This document shows, piece after piece, positions 1 to 7,363 of a DNA stretch of 64,000 nt. Source of the DNA: Pseudonocardia autotrophica (GTDB taxonomy: Bacteria; Actinomycetota; Actinomycetes; Mycobacteriales; Pseudonocardiaceae); contig NZ_AP018920.1 in the NCBI RefSeq assembly GCF_003945385.1, forward strand, positions 930,001-994,000. Direction: 5' to 3'. Under the pieces are notes generated by a model. The model ran no database searches. It saw only the letters and a program-made list of their open reading frames with translations, and was not told the DNA's origin. The first letter of the stretch is position 1, and each line of letters opens with the position of its first letter. Position numbers and translations under genes: made by a program.

Positions 1-1
1 C

Positions 2-439
2 CGCTGGTACCTGCTGCGCTCGTCGGCCCGCCGGGGGCTGTCGCTGCCGTTCGCGATCACCGTCGACGGTGTGCTCGCGGGCCACGTGATGGTCGGGAAC
101 ATCGTGCGTGAGCCGCTGCTCTCGGCCTACGTCGGTTACTGGTGCGACTCGCGGTTCGCCCGCCGGGGGATCACGACGGCCGCGGTCGCGATGGTGCTCG
201 ACCACTGCTTCGGGTCGGTCCGGCTGCACCGGGTGGAAGCGACCGTCCGACCGGAGAACGTGGCCAGCATCACCGTGCTGTGCAAGCTCGGTTTCCGGCG
301 CGAGGGGCTGCTGCTGCGCTATCTCGACGTCGACGGCGGATGGCGCGACCACTACGCCTATGCCATGACCGTGGAGGAACGCCCGGTCGGCGGTTTCGCG
401 GCGAAGCTGATCCGGGACGGCCGGGCGGCCCGCGCCTGA
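2..439 (+). CDS. GNAT N-acetyltransferase, RimJ/RimL type (5' end outside window)
   Basis: The frame is already open at base 2, so the N-terminus is missing; 145 residues are visible. The text YVGYWCDSRFARRGI followed by TTAAVAMVLDH is the acetyl-CoA pyrophosphate-binding loop and following helix of GNAT enzymes. ENVASITVLCKLGFRREGL is the typical RimJ/RimL end of the fold (Asn-Xaa-Ala-Ser-Ile ... LGF). Such enzymes transfer acetyl from acetyl-CoA to protein N-termini or small amines. The next gene downstream is GlpR/SepX, and rimJ-glpR adjacency, behind galU and a moeA-like gene, is common in actinobacteria; this supports the RimJ-like assignment. The substrate cannot be told from sequence. 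Confidence 0.85.
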   Translation, partial: RWYLLRSSARRGLSLPFAITVDGVLAGHVMVGNIVREPLLSAYVGYWCDSRFARRGITTAAVAMVLDHCFGSVRLHRVEATVRPENVASITVLCKLGFRREGLLLRYLDVDGGWRDHYAYAMTVEERPVGGFAAKLIRDGRAARA

Positions 440-618
440 TTCGTCACCCTCCGGAGTCACTGGCGTACCGCTCGTCCCTCACGTTCTGCCGTCCGTCCGG
501 GGGACCACGGCGCGTCGCGGCCGGGGGCGGCACCGTTCGCCGATTACGGTGATCCTCGGTGGACGGGATCGGGGCCCGGCCATCGGGTGGACTGCGCCGG
601 TCGGGGAGGAGGCAGCCC

Positions 619-1998
619 GTGCCCAGCTCTCTGATCTTCGTTGGTCTGGTCGTGCTGTGGCTGCTCATCCTGGTGCCGACCGTCGCCCGGCGTCAGCAGG
701 AGGTGGCCCGGCTCAGCCCGGCGCTGCTGTCCGGTCGGGTGCTGGAACGCCCGATGCGGCATCGATACCCGGAGGTACTGGTGATGGAGCGATCCGGTCC
801 GAGCACCGTAGGTGAGCTGGTGCAGAGCAGGGACGGCGTTCCCGGCCCGCGCACCGACGGCTACGACGATGCACACGGCGGCGATCACGACCGCGGAGAC
901 CGCGAGCACGGTGACTACGGACGTGGTGACTACGACCGTGGCGACTACGGACGTGGTGACCACGACTACGACGACGGCCTCGACGCGGAGATCGACGACG
1001 ACGGCCGCGTGCACGGCCTGGAGGACGACCACCTCGACGCCGAGCACGCCGAGCACGATGGCTACGACGAGTACGCCGAGTACACCGACGGCGCCGAGCG
1101 TGACGACGCCGAGCGTGACGGCGGCCGTGCCGCGGACCGGGAGCGCGACCCCCGGACCGCCGAGCCGGCCGCCGTCGGTGACGGTGACGAGCCCGGTGAC
1201 GCCGATCCCGCCGACGACCGGTTCGCCGCGGACCGATTCGGCGACGACCGGTTAGTAGACGACCGGTTCACCGACGACGACGCCGAGACCGATCGTGACG
1301 AGATGCTCGAACCGGACGCAACCGGCATCGGTTATCCGGACGACGAGGACGCGAACCACGCGCCGTCCCGGTACCGCCCCGGCCGCGGTGGTTTCGATCC
1401 CGAGGCCGCCGCCGCGGCCGCGCACGCCAAGTACACGTTCCGTCAGCGCGTGGTGCTCGCGCTGCTCGTGCTGCTGGTCGTGGCGGGTGTCACCGCGCTG
1501 CTGGTGTCCACCGTGTTCTGGTGGGTCGCCGGCGTGCTGGGCGCCGGCCTGGTCGGCTACCTCACCTACCTGCGCCGGCAGGTCCGGATCGAGGAGGCCA
1601 TCCGGGCCCGCCGCGCGGCCCGGCTCGCGGCTCCCCGCCGGGCCACGGCCGACGAGCCGGAGCCGCAGGCGCCCGGGCAGATCGACGACCCGGACACCGA
1701 GGCCGTGACCGCGGACGCCGAGCGGCCCGACAACGGTGACGACGACGTCGACTGGACCGCCGACGACGGCGAACCGACCCGGGTGCGCGGGACCGGACAG
1801 CCCCTCGGGGTCCTTCCGGCCCGCCGGCGCACCGTGGAGGGACCGGCCTCGACCGAGCACGAGTCGTCGCTCCCGAGGCTGGTCGCGGCCCCGCCGCCGC
1901 CGGTCCCGGACGGCACGTCGCTGGTCGACGTGGACGCCGAGGAGGAGCCGGACGTCCTCGACGACCCGACCCTGCACCGGCGTGCGGCGGGCGAATAG
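619..1998 (+). CDS. glpR: Divisome-associated membrane protein GlpR/SepX
   Basis: The GTG at 619 is chosen because GGGGAGGAGG stands just upstream and the hydrophobic segment SSLIFVGLVVLWLLILVPTV follows at once; 459 residues. Order: membrane segment (about 2-21), a long Asp/Glu-rich region with DYGRGDYDRGD-type repeats, a double membrane segment starting near residue 275 (RVVLALLVLLVVAGVTALL, then VFWWVAGVLGAGLVGYLTYL), and an Arg-rich then acidic tail. This layout is that of the actinobacterial cell-division protein SepX, also called GlpR, the membrane receptor for a gephyrin/MoeA-like protein. The rimJ-like gene before it and tRNA-Ala behind it match the usual locus. The family call rests on architecture and context because the middle is low complexity. 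Confidence 0.72.
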   Translation: MPSSLIFVGLVVLWLLILVPTVARRQQEVARLSPALLSGRVLERPMRHRYPEVLVMERSGPSTVGELVQSRDGVPGPRTDGYDDAHGGDHDRGDREHGDYGRGDYDRGDYGRGDHDYDDGLDAEIDDDGRVHGLEDDHLDAEHAEHDGYDEYAEYTDGAERDDAERDGGRAADRERDPRTAEPAAVGDGDEPGDADPADDRFAADRFGDDRLVDDRFTDDDAETDRDEMLEPDATGIGYPDDEDANHAPSRYRPGRGGFDPEAAAAAAHAKYTFRQRVVLALLVLLVVAGVTALLVSTVFWWVAGVLGAGLVGYLTYLRRQVRIEEAIRARRAARLAAPRRATADEPEPQAPGQIDDPDTEAVTADAERPDNGDDDVDWTADDGEPTRVRGTGQPLGVLPARRRTVEGPASTEHESSLPRLVAAPPPPVPDGTSLVDVDAEEEPDVLDDPTLHRRAAGE

Positions 1999-2042
1999 GG
2001 GTCTGTTAGTGTTCTTCAGGTCAGCCCGCGAGGGCGGGCCGC

Positions 2043-2118
2043 GGGGCTGTAGCGCAGTTGGTAGCGCGTCTCGTTCGCATCGAGAAGGTCAGGGGTTCGA
2101 TTCCCCTCAGCTCCACCA
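2043..2118 (+). tRNA. tRNA-Ala (anticodon CGC)
   Basis: A full cloverleaf can be folded: acceptor GGGGCTG with CAGCTCC, a D arm GCGC/GCGC, anticodon stem TCTCG/CGAGA around loop TTCGCAT, and T arm AGGGG-TTCGATT-CCCCT. The anticodon CGC reads GCG (alanine), and the acceptor stem has the G3:U70 pair that marks alanine tRNAs. The terminal CCA (2116-2118) is encoded. Remnants of mobile DNA begin right behind it, so this may have been an integration site, although I found no second copy of its 3' end. Confidence 0.97.
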
Positions 2119-2132
2119 TAAATGTCTGATCC

Positions 2133-2166
2133 ACACCCCGACCTCCAACAGAGGCCGGGGTGGTGT
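2133..2166 (+). terminator. Hairpin behind the tRNA gene, likely terminator
   Basis: ACACCCCGACCTC (2133-2145) pairs with GAGGCCGGGG plus the following TGGTGT after a 5-nt loop CAACA; there is one A/C mismatch. It begins 15 nt behind the CCA end. There is no U-tract, as is usual for actinobacterial terminators. Confidence 0.6.
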
Positions 2167-2201
2167 CGTTCATGCCCGAGCCGGTCGGTCCGTCTCGACC
2201 G

Positions 2202-2327
2202 TCAGCAGTCGATGGGGCCGGCATCGTCGTAGTGGGCCCGCATCAGGGCTGTGCGCTTGCGCCCGAGCTCGTCGAGGTCCCTCGGTCTCCTGTTCGCCCG
2301 GTCGGTGGGTCTTGCCGGAGTCGGCGC
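2202..2327 (-). pseudogene. Tail fragment of a serine recombinase (relic)
   Basis: On the minus strand an open stretch of about 40 codons ends at a TGA at 2202-2204 and reads LDELGRKRTALMRAHYDDAG just before its end. Large serine recombinases often have a segment of the type 'L-x-E-x-x-R-x-x-L-x-x-A-H-Y-A-D-A-I-P-L-D' near the catalytic-side helix, and this matches it in register. No start, catalytic domain or zinc ribbon remains. The match is short, so the call is tentative. A recombinase relic directly behind a tRNA gene would fit an old integrated element. Confidence 0.35.
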
Positions 2328-2376
2328 TCATCAGGGCTGGAATCCGACCCGGATGCTCGAGCACAGGTGCTAGCTG

Positions 2377-3297
2377 GTGAGGGTGGTGGAGCGAGGGTCT
2401 CGGCGGCACTTGGCGGTGCATCTGGATGGCGATGCTGCGCGTGCTGTCGATGAGTTGCGTTCGGTGTGGGATCCCGTGATGCGTGATGTGGTCCCGGCGC
2501 ACGTCACGGTCGTATACCCGGAAGAGACGGTCGATGCCGAACTGTTGTTGGAGCGGGCGGCGCGCGCAGCCGACGAGATGCCGGCGTTTCCGATCCGGCT
2601 CGGAGCCTTCGGCTGTGCGGAGGGTCGAGGTGGGGTTTTCGTCATGGTCGAGGATTCCCGGGGCGGCTTGGAGGCGCTGAGGGATCGGCTGCTTCTTCCG
2701 CCCCAGAGATTCAGCGGGTACCCGTTCCACGCGACCGTCGCCCACCCCAGCACTGCACAGTCGTTGTCTGCGTGTTGGACGCAGCTGAGTGGCAGCGGCC
2801 TGGACGTGTCGTTCAGGGTGAGGGAGCTGCTGTGGACGGTGACCGATGCCTCCACGCGGACGGTGCTCGAACGGTTCGCCCTCACCGGCAGCTCGGCGTC
2901 CTCGCGGGTCGCGCTGGTGGGTGGGGTGCTCATGGACGGTGACCGGGTGCTGCTGGGGCTGAGGCATCCGGATCGTGTCTCGTTCCCCGGCGTGTGGGAT
3001 GTTCCGGGCGGACACGTGGAACCGGGCGAATCTCCTCGCCGGGCCCTGCGTCGCGAACTGCGCGAGGAACTGGGCATCGAGGCCACCGTCGAGGAGCCCT
3101 GGAGCCGTCTGGCCGACGACGATCTGGGGATCGACCTGTCGCTGTGGCTCATCCGTCACTGGCACGGAGACATCAGAAACCTCGCCCCGCACGAGCATCA
3201 ACAGCTCCGCTGGTTCACCGCGCGCGACCTCCTCGACTCCCTCCCCCTGGCGCACCCGACCTACGTGACTCTTCTCGGGGACGCACTCAGCATCTGA
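2377..3297 (+). CDS. Fusion of a 2'-5' RNA ligase-like (2H phosphoesterase) domain with a NUDIX hydrolase
   Basis: The 306-residue protein has two recognisable halves. The N-terminal half carries the paired 2H motifs HVTVVYP (His42) and HATVAHP (His118) of the LigT/2H phosphoesterase fold. The C-terminal half (about 175-306) has a full Nudix box at 211-234, with GHVEPGESPRRALRRELREE showing the G-x5-E-x7-R-E-x2-E-E pattern. Both halves thus keep their catalytic residues. 2H enzymes act on 2'-5' or cyclic phosphodiesters and NUDIX enzymes hydrolyse nucleoside-diphosphate derivatives, so a joint role in RNA-end or nucleotide metabolism is possible. The start is uncertain (GTG at 2377, 2383 or 2386; no clear ribosome site). 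It stands alone in a decayed region. Confidence 0.85.
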   Translation: MRVVERGSRRHLAVHLDGDAARAVDELRSVWDPVMRDVVPAHVTVVYPEETVDAELLLERAARAADEMPAFPIRLGAFGCAEGRGGVFVMVEDSRGGLEALRDRLLLPPQRFSGYPFHATVAHPSTAQSLSACWTQLSGSGLDVSFRVRELLWTVTDASTRTVLERFALTGSSASSRVALVGGVLMDGDRVLLGLRHPDRVSFPGVWDVPGGHVEPGESPRRALRRELREELGIEATVEEPWSRLADDDLGIDLSLWLIRHWHGDIRNLAPHEHQQLRWFTARDLLDSLPLAHPTYVTLLGDALSI

Positions 3298-3609
3298 TTC
3301 CCCGCCCGTGGGTCCTCGCGGGCTCCGTGGGCGTACGCCGTCCTGGAGACACTCACCGGGTGATCCAAGATCGCAGTCGTCGCAGGCATCCCACCCCGGA
3401 CGTACCTCGTTGCGTCACTCCGACGGCGAGTCCTGCCGGGACGGCCAGGACCTCGGTCTGCCGGGACCGGGTCCCTGCGGACGCCATGGACGAAGGCGGG
3501 CAGGATCGAGGTGGCGCTGACGTATCCGGCGGAGAAGGTGATCCGGATGGCCGCCCCGGCGGCGATCGTCTGGCGAGCCAACGGCCTCACACGCAGGGGG
3601 AGACCAGGA
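3298..3609. other. Gene-free stretch of the decayed island
   Basis: I see no supported gene, repeat or clear promoter here. Reading frames on both strands lack family motifs. The stretch ends with an AGGGGGAG ribosome site for the interrupted gene that begins at 3610. Confidence 0.4.
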
Positions 3610-3709
3610 ATGCCGAGCACTCGAGTCTGGGGTCCGGTCATCCTGCAGGCGGCTGAGTCGCTCGTCGAGCACCAGATCAACCCGGGTAGTCAAGATCTGG
3701 TTGAGACCT

Positions 3710-3729
3710 ACTGAACCCTTTCCAACTTG
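3710..3729 (+). repeat. Left end of the IS: target copy ACT and inverted repeat
   Basis: ACT (3710-3712) is followed by GAACCCTTTCCAACTTG (3713-3729), which agrees with the reverse complement of the right end at 14 of 17 positions. Confidence 0.85.
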
Positions 3730-4648
3730 ATCTCAGGCGGTCTGGATCAGCACCATCACCGCTTGGACCAGGGTCGTCGCGCGGCGCGGGCAGCTGCGGA
3801 TCTTGCGGAGCACCTGCCACGACTTGAGCTGGGCGTTCGCTCGCTCCCCGGGACCGCGTTGACGGGCGTGTGCGGCGTTGACCTGCTTCTGCGCCCGCGA
3901 CAGCTGCCGGTAGCGGCCGGTGTCGGGGTCGAGGCGGCGACGGCGCTGCGGGACCCGGATCGCCGAACCACCACCCTGGTACGCGGTATCGGCGACGACG
4001 TGGATCCCGGTGTCGTTGAGCGCGTCGATCAGGCCGTGTTCGCAGGCGGCGCCCATGTCGTGGCGGGCACCGGGCAGAGCTGGTGAGGCCCACACCAGCC
4101 GACCAGACGGGTCGGCGAGGACTTGGACGTTCACGCCGTGACGTTTGTGTTTGCCGGAGTAGAACGCCCGGTCATAGCCCGATCCCATGCCGACCCGATC
4201 GATCGCCAGCAGGGTGCCGTCCAGGATCACGAACGCCTTGCGCCGGGCGACATCGAGGGCCTCGTCGAGGGTCGGCGCGAGTGCGGCGAGGACGTCGATG
4301 CCCTCGTGGACGTAGCGGAACACCGTGGTGGTGCCGACACCGAATCCGCCCGCCAGCGCGGTGTAGGTCTCGCCCTTGTTCAGATGTGCCAGCACCAGCA
4401 GCGCCTGCTCGCCGGCGGTGAGTCGCCGCCATCGGCTTCCGAGGACGGTGCGGCGGTGGCGCAGCGCGTCGGCCAGGACCTGCAGGGCGCGGTTGGACAC
4501 GGGCATCGACGACGGGTAGACAAGCACCCTGAAGCTCCTGGTTGGACGAGTTGATCTAGTCAATCGCCCGTCTACCAGGAGCTTCACCTACTTCAGCGAT
4601 GCCGCGCCGCACGTGACCGATCCGACCTCAGCAGGTTGGAAAGAGCTC
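3713..4648 (-). mobile_element. Complete IS5-family (ISL2-like) insertion sequence, 936 bp
   Basis: The element is bounded by imperfect inverted repeats (3713-3729 and 4632-4648, both containing CTTTCCAAC) and by the direct repeat ACT on each side (3710-3712 and 4649-4651). It holds one transposase frame. A 3-bp ANT target is what is known for the ISL2 group of the IS5 family, and the size is near the usual one for that group. Removing it with one ACT copy restores the disrupted frame, which confirms the ends. Confidence 0.88.
3733..4527 (-). CDS. IS5-family transposase (DDE_Tnp_4 type)
   Basis: The protein opens with LVYPSSMPVSNRALQ, the typical start of this common actinobacterial transposase family, so the GTG at 4527 is preferred over an ATG at 4587; 264 residues. 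An N-terminal helix-turn-helix (RLTAGEQALLVLAHLNKGET, then FGVGTTTVFRYV) precedes the catalytic part. The acidic triad is visible in VILDGT, VADTAYQG and GERANAQLKSW, with YSGKHKRHGVNVQVL in between. Length and motifs look intact, so the element may still be able to move. The gene opposes the gene it interrupts. Confidence 0.93.
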   Translation of the reverse strand: MLVYPSSMPVSNRALQVLADALRHRRTVLGSRWRRLTAGEQALLVLAHLNKGETYTALAGGFGVGTTTVFRYVHEGIDVLAALAPTLDEALDVARRKAFVILDGTLLAIDRVGMGSGYDRAFYSGKHKRHGVNVQVLADPSGRLVWASPALPGARHDMGAACEHGLIDALNDTGIHVVADTAYQGGGSAIRVPQRRRRLDPDTGRYRQLSRAQKQVNAAHARQRGPGERANAQLKSWQVLRKIRSCPRRATTLVQAVMVLIQTA

Positions 4649-4651
4649 ACT
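4632..4651 (-). repeat. Right end of the IS: inverted repeat and target copy ACT
   Basis: CAGGTTGGAAAGAGCTC (4632-4648) is followed by the second target copy ACT (4649-4651). It mirrors the left end at 14 of 17 positions. Confidence 0.85.
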
Positions 4652-5288
4652 GGGATATCGTTCTCGCTAATAGTCACCAGTATGCAGTGGAAGATTTCAC
4701 GGAGCGAGCGGACGAAGATCTCGACCAGACAGCTCATGCGCTTGGCCGGGTCCTCAGTCAGGGTTGGCTACGGGGTGACGGTATAGAATCGCCTCAGGCC
4801 GTCTTTACGGAATCCGTCGATGTGCGTCCGATCCATATCGTCAACCCCGTGAGCGACCTGCACGGCGACAAGCCCGAGGGGGCGCTCTGGACGTCCTCTT
4901 TCCTGCCCGACGGTAGCAGCGCATGGGCGCGCGGTGAAGGCAGTGAATTCAGTGGGCTGAACAGGCCGCTTCGGCGTTTTGCATTCGACGAAGTTGCGGC
5001 TGATGCAGTGTTTCTCATTCGCGATCCAGAGGACTACCGAGATCTTGTTACCGAGTATCCTCGCGAACTTCACGACGACCGCGTCGGGGTCGACTGGCGA
5101 TGGGCGGCTGAAGACCTCGTTGCGGTGCGATTGACGGCTTCGGGACTTGCCCTGGCCCACCACCGTCGTGTCACGACGCCAGCGGGTATCGCTCGACTTA
5201 CCGGGTGGGATGCCGAGTCCACTGCGTGGCTTCGCCTGCCGAGCAATGCAAGCTTGAGTGCTCGAATCGCAAGTTGGCGCCGCGCCGG

Positions 5289-5387
5289 GCTGATCAGATC
5301 CTGTGTCGGTGTACTCGCCCCGGTCTTCCCCGCTGCGGTGCGCGCCGCGGATTGGACGCGGCGGAACACCTCATCTCCGGCGGTCAC
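5289..5387 (-). pseudogene. Remnant of AbiEii-type toxin (first ~33 codons only)
   Basis: A GTG at 5387 overlaps the stop of the antitoxin gene by four bases (GTGA), the usual coupling in AbiEi-AbiEii pairs. The product starts VTAGDEVFRRVQSAARTAAG and continues to TPTQDLI, like the N-terminal helices of actinobacterial AbiEii nucleotidyltransferase toxins. Similarity stops there, and the following sequence is the other strand of the unknown gene split by the IS. The nucleotidyltransferase core is absent, so the toxin must be dead. Confidence 0.6.
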
Positions 5388-5980
5388 GCCAGCACCTCCA
5401 GTGCGTGGAGGACTGGAGACTTCGCTCGAGGAAGGCGCGAGGCGATCTCCATCAGCCGGGCAGCCTTCCCGCCGCGGCGCAGCCACTCCTTCAACGCCTC
5501 CCGCGCCAGTTCGTACCCAACCTGGCTACGCAGGCGGAACGCGTCCGCGATGGATCGCTCGGGCGAGTGGATCCCGATCCTCTGATCCGTGCCCGAGATC
5601 GGGATCTCCTCCCGGCCGATGTCGAACGTGGCTCGGTCGAACTGGTGCCAGGCGATCGCACCCGTGGTCACCGGCGTACGTGAGCCGCGCGGGATCGCCA
5701 CATCCAGCGCAGCAGGGATCGCATCGGTCAGGTCATGGTGAGCGAGCGCCGCCGTCAGACAGATCGTCGCCTCCGGGCGACGGGTCGAGGCCTCTGTCCG
5801 GTCCCAGTCCGCCGCCGGGGCATCCGCCGGCAGATAGATGCCGCGAGCGATCCGTTCGAGTCGCCCCTCGCGCGCCGCACGGTACAAGGCGCTGCGCGAC
5901 AGCCCGGCTTGCTCAGCTGTGTCCGAGGGCTTCCGGGAGCGCCGGATGTGCTCGGCCTCCTCGATCGTCCCGGTGGTCAC
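5384..5980 (-). CDS. AbiEi-family antitoxin of a type IV toxin-antitoxin pair (orphan)
   Basis: The N-terminal winged helix reads DTAEQAGLSRSALYRAAREG followed by LERIARGIYLP, the hallmark of AbiEi antitoxins that bind their own promoter. The body has ICLTAALAHHDLTDAIPAAL, GIHSPERSIADAFRLRSQVG and ELAREALKEWLRRGG, all typical of the family's C-terminal part. The GTG at 5980 gives 198 residues; an ATG at 6052 would add 24 less typical residues. In complete systems the antitoxin represses and neutralises the AbiEii nucleotidyltransferase; here the toxin is cut off, so only the antitoxin can be functional. It forms part of the decayed island. Confidence 0.82.
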   Translation of the reverse strand: MTTGTIEEAEHIRRSRKPSDTAEQAGLSRSALYRAAREGRLERIARGIYLPADAPAADWDRTEASTRRPEATICLTAALAHHDLTDAIPAALDVAIPRGSRTPVTTGAIAWHQFDRATFDIGREEIPISGTDQRIGIHSPERSIADAFRLRSQVGYELAREALKEWLRRGGKAARLMEIASRLPRAKSPVLHALEVLA

Positions 5981-6277
5981 CGCCGCGACGTCGACGATGC
6001 GTTGGTGACCGCCGGCGCCGGGCCGCGTGCGTGAGCCGGGTTCAGCCGGCACCTGCGGCGCCGGAGTCTCCGCGCCGGGCGGGGGTGCCGTAGGGCTGCA
6101 GTACCTGCCTGACGTGGTCGGGATCGGGGACGCTCAACCGGTGTCGCGCCGCGGCCCGGCGCGAGCGTGCCTCGGCCAGGGCCGAACGAACCGGTCACGA
6201 ATCGAGAAGCACGGGTCGTCGTGGCCCACCTAGCGTTGCCGTCACCGCAGGAAATCAGACGAACGAGGTGACGTGAG

Positions 6278-6895
6278 ATGGGTACCAGCACCGTGACGGG
6301 GATCGATTCGGTGATCATCGAATCGGATGACGCGGCGAGCACGCAGCGGTTCGTGGACGAGGCCCTCGGGCTCGGGGACATCGTGAAGGTGCGCGCCTCG
6401 GACGAGCCGACGGCAGGGTTCCGGGGCTTCAGCCTCTCGTTGGTCTTCGAGCAGCCGGCCGATGTGGACCGCGTCGCGGCCGCCGCACTGGCGGGTGGTG
6501 CGACGCAGGTCAAGCCGGTGGCGAAGAGCTTCTGGGGATACGGCGGCTCGGTGCGCGCGCCGGACGGGACGGTCTGGACGCTCGCCTCGTCGTCGAAGAA
6601 GAACACCGCGGAGGTCACCGGGCGGGTCGCCCAGGTGGTGCTGTTGCTGGGAGTGTCCGACGTCCGCGTGACGAAGGCGTTCTACGACGGGGCCGGGCTC
6701 GCGATCGGCCGGAGCTTCGGTTCCAAGTACGTCGAGTTCGATACCCCGGGCGCAGCGGTGACGCTGGCGCTGCAGAGCCGTCGCGCCGTGGCGAAGAACG
6801 CCGGCGTCGACGCCGACGGAACGGGATCGCACCGGCTGCGCATCTCCGGTGGGCTGGGTCGGCTCACCGATCCCGACGGATTCACCTGGGAGTGA
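6278..6895 (+). CDS. VOC-superfamily (glyoxalase/bleomycin-resistance-like) protein
   Basis: A 205-residue protein made of two beta-alpha-beta-beta-beta modules: residues 1-100 (TGIDSVIIESDDAASTQRFV … FWGYGGSVRAPDGTVWTLA) and 110-205 (VAQVVLLLGVSDVRVTKAFY … SGGLGRLTDPDGFTWE). The APDGT and DPDGF turns are typical of VOC domains. GAGGTGAC precedes the ATG. VOC proteins bind metals and act in isomerisation, extradiol cleavage or drug sequestration; the substrate cannot be inferred. It stands just outside the decayed island. Confidence 0.85.
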   Translation: MGTSTVTGIDSVIIESDDAASTQRFVDEALGLGDIVKVRASDEPTAGFRGFSLSLVFEQPADVDRVAAAALAGGATQVKPVAKSFWGYGGSVRAPDGTVWTLASSSKKNTAEVTGRVAQVVLLLGVSDVRVTKAFYDGAGLAIGRSFGSKYVEFDTPGAAVTLALQSRRAVAKNAGVDADGTGSHRLRISGGLGRLTDPDGFTWE

Positions 6896-6899
6896 CGAG

Positions 6900-7079
6900 A
6901 TGTGCTGGCAGGCGGCCGCAGCGGCGCGAGCGGGCCGGCAGGGAGTGCCCTCCGGGACGAGGGCGGCCGACGACGGCGCCACGCCGCCCGCGGAGGAAAC
7001 GGCTCCGGCGGACGAGCTGCTCGCCGATGCGGCGGCGGATCACGACGAGCTGCTCGCCGAGGTCGGACCCCAGCGGTAG
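6900..7079 (+). CDS. Possible 59-residue acidic peptide, unknown
   Basis: An ATG five bases behind the VOC gene opens a frame ending in PADELLADAAADHDELLAEV with two similar DELLA segments. The composition fits a coding frame, and the spacing suggests translation coupled to the VOC gene. No family is recognised and there is no independent ribosome site, so it may also be chance. Confidence 0.25.
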   Translation: MCWQAAAAARAGRQGVPSGTRAADDGATPPAEETAPADELLADAAADHDELLAEVGPQR

Positions 7080-7363
7080 ATCCGTGATCGGCGGGGATCC
7101 CTGGTTCGGCCTCCTCTGCACGGAGTTGCCGATCTCACGGCCGGGACCGGGTTCGCTGCGGGGATCGGGTGGGCCCTGTCCGCCACCGGGCCATGCCCGC
7201 GGCGAGGGGGTCGCCCTCTCCGTCGGTCCGCGTCGTCCCGGGCAGCGGGATCCACAGAGTTGGGGAGTACCGGCGGTAACGGTGGCTACGGAGGAAACGG
7301 ACGAAACGTCGCTGCCGATGCAGTGAGTGCGACACCGGACACGGTGCGTGACTCAACGAAACG

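Larger units (their letters stand above)
3610..5290 (+). pseudogene. Unknown gene split by the IS element and truncated at its 3' end
   Basis: The ATG at 3610 follows AGGGGGAG. The frame runs to base 3712, where the insertion sequence begins. If the element and one copy of the ACT duplication are removed, 3712 joins 4652 and the frame continues without a break (…DLVETY then WDIVLANSHQYAVEDF…). The restored product runs for more than 240 residues and is rich in Trp and acidic residues (GALWTSSFLPDGSSAWARGE, VDWRWAAEDLVAVRLTASGL, GWDAESTAWLRLP). It is less GC-rich than its neighbours, which suggests transfer. I do not recognise the family. Near 5290 the sequence passes directly into the AbiEii remnant on the other strand, so the natural 3' end is lost. 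Confidence 0.6.

Noticed and set aside
2043..2118. Attachment-site duplication of the tRNA 3' end
   Set aside because: I searched the following kilobases by eye for GGGGTTCGATTCCCC and similar words and found none.
3261..3680. Minus-strand frame of 139 codons before the IS
   Set aside because: No motif. It overlaps the 3' end of the NUDIX fusion gene antisense and the start of the interrupted gene.
6050..6195. Short minus-strand frame upstream of the AbiEi gene
   Set aside because: About 43 codons without start signal or family match. It begins right behind a stop and ends before the antitoxin.
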